From: Paludibacteraceae bacterium
Lineage (GTDB): Bacteria > Bacteroidota > Bacteroidia > Bacteroidales > Paludibacteraceae
Reading direction: 5' to 3'
Length of the DNA stretch: 37,558 nucleotides
Assembly (NCBI GenBank): GCA_024692565.1
Contig: JAILMN010000036.1
Location: 1-37,558 of the forward strand
The notes beneath the pieces are model-generated. The model made no database searches. It had not been told where the DNA came from and saw only the letters and a program-made list of their open reading frames with translations. A program made the position numbers and the translations under genes. This document shows positions 32,207-37,558 of the stretch, piece by piece; position 1 is the first letter of the stretch, and every line of letters starts with the position of its first letter.

Positions 32207-32238
32207 TTTGCGCCTTTGTTATATTTGTTGTACTTTTG
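32207..32238 (+). promoter_or_regulatory. Upstream promoter in the gene-free stretch
   Basis: TTTG (32207-32210), a 20-bp spacer and TACTTTTG (32231-32238). It lies 73 bp upstream of a second promoter whose expected transcript covers the structured RNA. Its own product, if any, is not evident. Confidence 0.65.
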
Positions 32239-32310
32239 CATCGCGAAACAGCGGAGTAGTACACCAATGTGCAAAATGTAGCAAAAAATTTGCAAAAAAT
32301 GCACACTTTA

Positions 32311-32342
32311 TTTGCGTATGTCAAATAATTGTTGTAATTTTG
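32311..32342 (+). promoter_or_regulatory. Promoter of the structured RNA and nuclease-like gene
   Basis: TTTG (32311-32314), a 20-bp spacer and TAATTTTG (32335-32342) predict a start near 32349. The stretch 32310-32348 is repeated with a single mismatch at 37454-37492. Confidence 0.78.
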
Positions 32343-32346
32343 CAGC

Positions 32347-32560
32347 GTCATTTCGAAAACAAATGACACCCCGCGTCAGCGGATGCGGACTACATATTGA
32401 GGAAATCTAACAGTCAACCAACCTTGTGAGAATCTGGTAAATTTTTAAAGGGTAGTAAGTTGGCATATGTTAGTGCACGCTTGGTGTACTGCTTTTGCTA
32501 TTCTCTACCCACGGCTTACCAGAGCCTTCACAAGGAAAGTAGCAAGAGTAGTACTTTTTT
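32347..32560 (+). ncRNA. Candidate structured RNA of about 210 nt (class unknown)
   Basis: From a strong promoter to a U-rich stop-like hairpin, the transcript would contain nested complementary segments. CCTTGTGA (32422-32429) pairs with TCACAAGG (32528-32535), TCTGGTAA (32433-32440) with TTACCAGA (32516-32523), and GGGTAG (32450-32455) with CTACCC (32505-32510). An apical hairpin pairs AGTGCAC (32472-32478) with GTGTACT (32484-32490) around a 5-nt loop. The rod-like form with internal loops vaguely recalls 6S RNA, but I cannot establish homology. It could equally be the 5' leader of the nuclease-like gene. No tRNA, tmRNA, SRP or RNase P signature was recognised. Confidence 0.5.
32536..32560 (+). 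terminator. Weak intrinsic terminator-like hairpin
   Basis: AAAGTA (32536-32541) and TACTTT (32552-32557) can pair around a 10-nt loop and are followed by a run of T residues. The stem is short and AT-rich, so termination would be partial. It fits the 3' end of the candidate RNA. Confidence 0.4.
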
Positions 32561-32642
32561 GTGTATTAACATTTTATCAAACATAAACGGAGAATGCCGA
32601 AAAGCCATAAGTGAGTAGGCAAAACTAAAACAATTTAATATT

Positions 32643-33080
32643 ATGATTAGTACAACATTGTGGAATGATTACAATGCAGCACTATCTGCTATTGAATCAG
32701 TAAGTAGAACCAGCAACATTATTGGCGAATATGCTGAAGAGCTGGTTAAGAAAGTTTCTAACGGTCAATTAGCGCCACCCTCGCAGAAGGGATATGACAT
32801 TGATGCGAATGGTGTAAGAATCCAAGTGAAAGCAACACGTCAAGAGGGTCTTCCATTAGAAGGTAATACCAGTGATTTCCACAACGAAGAATTTGACAAA
32901 TTGATAGGAGTCGTCTTTGATAAAAAGGGGCGTATTATCAAGGTAGTGGAAGTTTCTGCCGCTGAAGCGATATCCATGGGACATAAGCGTTCAGATGGAG
33001 CATGGTCTATTTCTTGGGGAAAATTAGTAAACGCTGGACATGATATTACAGCATACTACATAAATGTAGTTCTGCCTTAA
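32643..33080 (+). CDS. PD-(D/E)XK nuclease-like protein
   Basis: A 145-residue protein with the spacing of a restriction-endonuclease-like core: E29 (IIGEYAEELV), D52 in QKGYDI, and Q61-V-K63 in VRIQVKATRQ, followed by beta strands (KLIGVVFDKKGRIIKVVEVS). The QxK variant of the last motif is common in this superfamily. It resembles solitary nuclease-like proteins found in accessory regions; no methyltransferase or other partner is encoded next to it. Function may be DNA cleavage, but a structural relative without activity cannot be excluded. It is AT-rich, preceded by a structured leader, and 35 bp upstream of the BspA-like gene, possibly in one transcript. Confidence 0.75.
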   Translation: MISTTLWNDYNAALSAIESVSRTSNIIGEYAEELVKKVSNGQLAPPSQKGYDIDANGVRIQVKATRQEGLPLEGNTSDFHNEEFDKLIGVVFDKKGRIIKVVEVSAAEAISMGHKRSDGAWSISWGKLVNAGHDITAYYINVVLP

Positions 33081-33115
33081 TAAATAGTCAAAAATCAAAT
33101 TAAAATCTTAAAACA

Positions 33116-36100
33116 ATGAAAACAAAAATTTTCGCCCTATTGTTTGCCATAGTGGCTAGCATAGGAACAACGTTCGCCTGGGAATACAAGAATGTTAAAT
33201 CCGGTGATTTCTATTTTGATTTAGTAGGAGCAAATGGGACAGGAGGATATAAGGAACGCTTTGCTACGCTAATAGCCCATAGTAGTTATTCGGAGTTAAC
33301 ATCAGCTAATATACCACGTACAGTTGCTTATAATGGAGATACGTATTATGTTAATAAAATTGGTGTAAGTGCATTCGCTGGGTGTGTCAACTTAAAAAGT
33401 GTAACGTTTCCTGATGACATAACACAGATTCACAGTAAAGCTTTTCAAGGTTGTGTAGGTCTGACTGAGATTGAACTTCCAGCCGGTCTCAGCAACCTAT
33501 CTGAGTATGTTTTCGATGGATGTGTAAATTTGCATACAGTAAGAATCACAGATGTTTTTTCTATTGGTTATTATGCTTTCCGAAATTGTACTAGTCTAAT
33601 GGATATTGAATTTCCAGAAAACCACACGTTTGGGGGAATCGGAAAAGGAGCTTTTGAAAATGTTCCCAACGTAGTGTACCCTGTCTCTAGTCAGATATTA
33701 GATGGATCTAGTAACTATTTCCCTTGGGGAGCTAAATCAATAAATGGTTATATAGACGGATTTTTGGTATACCTTACTTCAGAAAAATCAGCTCTTATGG
33801 CTTGCTCTTCTGCAGCGTCTGGTAATATCACAATTCCTAATAGCGTTGTTAAAATTCAAGATAAGGCGTTCTTAGGATGTAACAAAATAACTAATATTAC
33901 CATCCCGAATAGTGTTACAAGCATTTGGAAAGATGCGTTTTATGGTTGTTCAGGGTTGACTCAGATTGAGATCCCTAATAGTGTTACAGAAATTCGAAGT
34001 GGTGCTTTCGGAAAATGTACTGGATTAACTTCTATTACAATCCCTAATAGCGTAACAAGCATTGGAGATAGTGCCTTTATTGCATGCGAGAATTTAGTTA
34101 GTGCACAGATACCTGCCAGTGTGACGGTTATTAGCAATAACACCTTTAAAAATTGTAAAAAATTAGGGTCTTTTACAATTCAGGACAATGTGACTAGTGT
34201 TGGATCGTATGCATTTTGGGGAACTAACATTAATTCCATCGTTATTCCTGACAATGTTACGAAGATAGGTGATTATGCTTTCGCAAGTTGCAGAAATCTT
34301 AAGAATATTCGATTAGGGAAGAAGGTCACAGAAATGAATGTTAATGTCTTTAACAATCCATCTAATAACATAGATGTATATTGGAACATACCCTCTTTTA
34401 GTGCCTTTAATTTTTCACAGACCAACTTAAAGTCCATTACATTTGGAAATTCGGTTACTCGTATTCCCGATGGTATATGTAAGGATCAAAGCAGTTTGAG
34501 TAAAGTAGAGTTCCTTTCCAATGAAATCACAGAAATAGGAGAAAATGCATTTAATGGGTGTACAAGTCTATCTTATATACAACATTTTCCTGATTCTTTA
34601 CAAAAAATCAAAGCAAATGCATTTAAGAACGCTCCTCTGATAAGTATAACGATACCCGTCAATATTAATGAAATAGGAGCTAATGCCTTCACCAGTTGTA
34701 ACCCGAAGATAGTTTATTGGAATGCAGATGGTTCTTCTTTAGATCCCTCAAATATGGATTTCGGGAATCGCTTAGAGGAGTTGTATTTAGGGGATCAAGT
34801 AAAAATCATTCATCCCTATTTATTCAGAGACCAGACAAAAATTAAAGAAATATATATTCCTTCCGGACGCATTAAAACGGGAGCCTTTATGGGATGCACA
34901 GGATTACAGAAATTATCATTTGGAATTGGTGTCACAAAGTTCGATGGGACGGCATTCAAAAATTGCGCAAACATATCTGGAGCGTTGATATTGCCTGATG
35001 CATTAGATACCATTCCAACTGGTGCATTTGATAATTGCAAACAAATTACGAGCGTTACAATAGGAAAGAATGTAAAGAAAATATCCGGCTTTAATGGTTG
35101 TACAGGTATTAAAACTGTATATAATTTCTCATATATGTCATTGGTGGCACATTCCGGTGGAGTCGATAATCCTGCGTATTATGCAGACAAGGTTTATAAC
35201 AATATGGATAGGCAGGGAGATTTCCTATTCTCGGGCACTTCTCTAATAGGCTATATGGGATACGGAACGGACATTACTTTGCCTGCCGATTATAAGGGAA
35301 CATCGTACAATATTGGCGGATCTGCATTCCTTGACGCAACTCAACTTTCTTCCATCACCTTGCCAGAGGCAATTATAGAGATCGGAAGTTCTGCTTTTGC
35401 AGGATGCACTGGGCTGACTAATATCACTCTGCCCAATAGTATAACTAAAGTCGGAGATAACAGTTGGGACGGATGCTCAGCATTAACAACAATAACATTC
35501 GGGGCGGGGCTCCAACAATTGGGCAAAAATGCTCTTGCTAATTGCACCAATATTCAAGAAATTCATTGTCATGCCAAGAGTCCATCGCTTGCCTATGCAA
35601 ACACTTTCACAAATGTCCCTTCTGCGGCTACTTTATATATTCCAGGAGGAAGTCTTTCGGCATATCAATCAGCACAAGGCTGGAGTTATTTTAGTAATAT
35701 AGTCGAAACAAATGTGGTACATACAACTGGCGTGACTCTAAACCCCACAACGCTAACAATCGAAAAAGGGGCTGAAGCTGTTTTGTATGCAACTATTAAG
35801 CCAAGTAATGCAAGTTATAAAACAGTGGAATGGTCGTCGTCCGATAATACCATAGCAACTGTAACTAATGGGGTTGTATATGGTAAAAAAGGAGGAACTG
35901 CAACTATAACATGTACGACAACAGATGGTGGATATTCCTCCACGTGTGCAGTGACAGTTGTAACAGAACCAATACCCGCAACTGGTTTTAAATTTTATAA
36001 ATACGCAGCAAAAGGAAGTGACGTATATGTTCCGTATTCTGAGATGCAAGAAGGCGATACTCTTACTTTCATGGAACTAGGAACAGGATTTCTAACTATC

Positions 36101-37279
36101 AATGTAATGCCATATTCGGTATCTAATGGAAATATTGATTTTACCGTTTCGGACCTTTCTATTATATCTACAGAATTAACAGAGCATATCAACTTCGCAA
36201 ATTCCATCAAGATTACCCCGCTTCGACCAGGAGTTGCAAAAATAACAATTTCAACGACCGATGGGACTAACATTGCTAAGAGTGTTTACGTGAAAATCAC
36301 TCCAGATCCTACTGTCAAAGTAATAGGTGTCCGTTGTCTGACAAGAGAAATTACAATCGGGAAAGGAGAAAAAGACACTCTTGATGCATTGGTACTACCG
36401 CTTGATGCAACGAATACTTATGTGAGTTGGGGTAAAGCTCAGGTTTCAGGAGGCAGTCCTCTCTCTATTAACATAAAGACGGTGGAGAGCAATCGTTGTG
36501 AAATAACAGCAAAATCGGTCGGAATAGCGTATGTCTATGTAGAAACATACGAGGGCAAATACAAGGATACGTGCAAGATAAATATTATCAACAAAGTACC
36601 TGTCACCGGACTAAGTCTGAATCAAACAAGTAAAACTCTTAAAGTCGGTGAAACGCTACAACTTACTCCTGTATTTACTCCTTCGAATGCCACTAATCAG
36701 AATGTTTATTGGAGCATGGATAATGATTCCGTAGCAACGATAGAGAATGGATTGATAACGGCTGTTCGCCGGGGATATGTAACCGTTAACTGTATTTCTA
36801 AAGAAGGAAGCTTTACTGCATCATGTTCCATTACTGTACAAGAAGATCAGCAACCTCCTGTTACAGAAGCCATCACCGTACGACTTCAAGCTTCAAGCGT
36901 ATCTTGGTCAAAGGTTAATTTATACTATTGGGCAGATGGTGTTGATAGCCCTGCATGGCCTGGAACTACCGTTACCAAAGATGCTCAAGGTTGGTATAGT
37001 TATACATTCCCAACCTCAGTAAGCGCCGTTAATATTATATGGAACGATGGTAACAACCAAACTGTTGATATTATGAACGTGACAGAAAGTATCTGTTATG
37101 CATTAAATAGTACAAGTGGCACGTCAATAACATGTACCGTAGTTAATTGTGATGCACAAGGAATCGAAGATATTCCCGCTAACATGTCCGATACAATCCA
37201 AAAAGTATTAATCAATGGTCAAATCCTCATCCTCCGTGGTGATAAGACATATACCGTGACAGGTCAGGAAGTGCAATAA
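33116..37279 (+). CDS. BspA-like leucine-rich-repeat surface protein with Ig-like and CBM-like domains
   Basis: A 1387-residue exported protein. The signal peptide (MKTKIFALLFAIVASIGTTFA) fixes the start. Residues of roughly 75-860 consist of BspA/TpLRR (LRR_5) repeats with the recurring pattern ITIPNSVTSIGDSAFxxC. Three Ig-like Big_2 type domains follow (about 869-949, 1068-1159 and 1161-1242), with an intervening beta domain. Next comes a domain resembling starch-binding CBM26 (about 1251-1335, with VNLYYWADG, AWPGT and IIWNDGNNQT). A short C-terminal tag (NGQILILRGDKTYTVTGQEV) ends the protein. A role in adhesion to host, mucus, starch or other bacteria is inferred from BspA-like relatives. 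The gene is strikingly AT-rich compared with the rest of the window, suggesting lateral acquisition. Confidence 0.93.
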   Translation: MKTKIFALLFAIVASIGTTFAWEYKNVKSGDFYFDLVGANGTGGYKERFATLIAHSSYSELTSANIPRTVAYNGDTYYVNKIGVSAFAGCVNLKSVTFPDDITQIHSKAFQGCVGLTEIELPAGLSNLSEYVFDGCVNLHTVRITDVFSIGYYAFRNCTSLMDIEFPENHTFGGIGKGAFENVPNVVYPVSSQILDGSSNYFPWGAKSINGYIDGFLVYLTSEKSALMACSSAASGNITIPNSVVKIQDKAFLGCNKITNITIPNSVTSIWKDAFYGCSGLTQIEIPNSVTEIRSGAFGKCTGLTSITIPNSVTSIGDSAFIACENLVSAQIPASVTVISNNTFKNCKKLGSFTIQDNVTSVGSYAFWGTNINSIVIPDNVTKIGDYAFASCRNLKNIRLGKKVTEMNVNVFNNPSNNIDVYWNIPSFSAFNFSQTNLKSITFGNSVTRIPDGICKDQSSLSKVEFLSNEITEIGENAFNGCTSLSYIQHFPDSLQKIKANAFKNAPLISITIPVNINEIGANAFTSCNPKIVYWNADGSSLDPSNMDFGNRLEELYLGDQVKIIHPYLFRDQTKIKEIYIPSGRIKTGAFMGCTGLQKLSFGIGVTKFDGTAFKNCANISGALILPDALDTIPTGAFDNCKQITSVTIGKNVKKISGFNGCTGIKTVYNFSYMSLVAHSGGVDNPAYYADKVYNNMDRQGDFLFSGTSLIGYMGYGTDITLPADYKGTSYNIGGSAFLDATQLSSITLPEAIIEIGSSAFAGCTGLTNITLPNSITKVGDNSWDGCSALTTITFGAGLQQLGKNALANCTNIQEIHCHAKSPSLAYANTFTNVPSAATLYIPGGSLSAYQSAQGWSYFSNIVETNVVHTTGVTLNPTTLTIEKGAEAVLYATIKPSNASYKTVEWSSSDNTIATVTNGVVYGKKGGTATITCTTTDGGYSSTCAVTVVTEPIPATGFKFYKYAAKGSDVYVPYSEMQEGDTLTFMELGTGFLTINVMPYSVSNGNIDFTVSDLSIISTELTEHINFANSIKITPLRPGVAKITISTTDGTNIAKSVYVKITPDPTVKVIGVRCLTREITIGKGEKDTLDALVLPLDATNTYVSWGKAQVSGGSPLSINIKTVESNRCEITAKSVGIAYVYVETYEGKYKDTCKINIINKVPVTGLSLNQTSKTLKVGETLQLTPVFTPSNATNQNVYWSMDNDSVATIENGLITAVRRGYVTVNCISKEGSFTASCSITVQEDQQPPVTEAITVRLQASSVSWSKVNLYYWADGVDSPAWPGTTVTKDAQGWYSYTFPTSVSAVNIIWNDGNNQTVDIMNVTESICYALNSTSGTSITCTVVNCDAQGIEDIPANMSDTIQKVLINGQILILRGDKTYTVTGQEVQ

Positions 37280-37321
37280 TCGTGCCCTTGCGGCAAAGAA
37301 GTAAGACGTTTGTTCCTTATG

Positions 37322-37338
37322 GGACGATAGCATCGTCC
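37322..37338 (+). terminator. Strong hairpin after the BspA-like gene
   Basis: GGACGAT and ATCGTCC form a perfect 7-bp stem with a 3-nt loop. No T-tract follows directly, so on its own it is not a typical terminator. It precedes a second, terminator-like hairpin and may protect the mRNA 3' end. Confidence 0.55.
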
Positions 37339-37345
37339 GCCCATC

Positions 37346-37380
37346 AATCCGAGACGCTTCCCCGAGCGCCTCGGATTTTT
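37346..37380 (+). terminator. Intrinsic terminator of the BspA-like gene
   Basis: AATCCGAG (37346-37353) pairs with CTCGGATT (37370-37377). An inner CGCT/AGCG extension closes a 6-nt loop, and a T-run follows. It lies 67 bp after the stop codon. Confidence 0.85.
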
Positions 37381-37453
37381 ATGCCCTATAAAATAGCATT
37401 ATCACGTATTTTGCGAAAAAAATCACCATAAAAGTAAAAATAATTGCAAAAAT

Positions 37454-37492
37454 ATTTGCGTATATCAAATAATTGTTGTAATTTTGCAGCGT
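37454..37492 (+). repeat. Second copy of the 39-bp promoter repeat
   Basis: Matches 32310-32348 with a single mismatch (A for G at the tenth position of the TTTGCGTAT element). The two copies are direct repeats about 5.1 kb apart that bracket the RNA, nuclease-like and BspA-like genes. Confidence 0.85.
37455..37486 (+). promoter_or_regulatory. Promoter at the right edge
   Basis: TTTG (37455-37458), a 20-bp spacer and TAATTTTG (37479-37486) lie within a copy of the 39-bp repeat also found at 32310-32348. The start site is expected near 37493, about 18 nt before the ATG of a partial gene. Confidence 0.78.
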
Positions 37493-37510
37493 GAAACAAA
37501 ATAACCATAT

Positions 37511-37558
37511 ATGCAAAGAAACTTATTGTTGGAATTATTGGAGGATGGTGAACGCGTG
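37511..37558 (+). CDS. Start of an unidentified gene (runs off right edge)
   Basis: Sixteen codons (MQRNLLLELLEDGERV) are open from an ATG about 18 nt downstream of a good promoter. The start begins within ATATATGCAAAG. Too short to identify. The Leu/Glu-rich beginning has no signal peptide, suggesting a cytoplasmic protein. Confidence 0.5.
   Translation, partial: MQRNLLLELLEDGERV

Larger units (their letters stand above)
32160..32642. other. Gene-free stretch with two promoters and a predicted structured RNA
   Basis: No convincing coding frame on either strand. It contains promoters at 32207-32238 and 32311-32342, small hairpins GTCATTT/AAATGAC (32347-32367) and CCGC/GCGG (32371-32382), a large nested stem structure (32422-32535), and a weak U-rich hairpin (32536-32560). 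The remaining 80 bp lead to the nuclease-like gene without visible sites. Confidence 0.7.

Noticed and set aside
32181..32369. Minus-strand frame of about 62 codons in the gene-free stretch
   Set aside because: It runs antisense over two promoter boxes, has no signal or family motif and no promoter of its own.
32160..32642. tRNA, tmRNA, 5S or SRP RNA in the gene-free stretch
   Set aside because: No cloverleaf, tag-peptide, 5S or SRP signature was found; only the unclassified nested stems remain.
33800..35500. Repeated DNA in the BspA-like gene considered as a CRISPR-like or tandem array
   Set aside because: The repeats are degenerate, in frame and encode leucine-rich repeats (IPNSVTSIGDSAF type); no constant repeat with unique spacers.
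1..37558. Insertion sequences, prophage or integrase
   Set aside because: No transposase, integrase, phage structural protein or terminal inverted repeats were recognised on either strand.

Overview
The window looks like a chromosomal segment of an uncultured, probably gut-associated, member of the Bacteroidales. The evidence is the recurrent Bacteroidetes promoter signature (TTTG at about -33, TAnnTTTG at about -7), the absence of obvious Shine-Dalgarno sites, and families typical of the phylum: DUF3078, DUF4292, PepSY-like PF11396 proteins, a long SecA, BspA-type leucine-rich repeats and an M6 protease with InlB-like repeats. I cannot name a genus from sequence alone. No rRNA, tRNA, CRISPR array, transposase or integrase was seen.

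Layout. Positions 1-982 (-) hold the first 327 codons of rpsA, which runs off the left edge. It shares a divergent promoter with a two-gene + strand unit: an EF-hand/membrane protein of unknown function, and an M23-LysM peptidase that starts inside it. A tight - strand operon (7591 to 3800) encodes a PepSY-like exported protein, an outer-membrane barrel, a lipoprotein alpha/beta hydrolase, a lipoprotein and RlmH. It diverges from nadC, which ends in a strong terminator. Two exported proteins (a zinc-ribbon OmpA protein and a coiled protein) occupy 8577-11181 (-).

Positions 11292-22228 (-) form one long, closely packed gene chain: M6 protease, lipid kinase, dut, TPR protein, DUF4292 lipoprotein, EnvC-like factor, FKBP lipoprotein, Cys-rich lipoprotein, reduced RimM, TrmH-family methyltransferase, U32/TrhP protein and a detached U32 C-terminal module. 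secA and a DUF3078 outer-membrane protein follow on +. They converge on a - strand operon nadK-lgt-fmt-HD hydrolase.

The right end is accessory and visibly AT-rich. It has a divergent pair (small putative DNA-binding protein and truncated Ser/Thr kinase with a membrane segment), a gene-free stretch with two promoters and a predicted structured RNA, a PD-(D/E)XK nuclease-like protein, and a 1387-residue BspA-like surface protein. A near-identical 39-bp promoter repeat lies at both ends of the RNA-nuclease-BspA block.

Most striking observations: thirteen promoters with almost invariant geometry (20-bp spacer), several built on a shared palindrome TTTG-N8-CAAA that serves both strands; a probable leaderless kinase mRNA; a predicted structured RNA next to a nuclease-like gene; a split U32 gene; and a short C-terminal tag shared by two unrelated large exported proteins.
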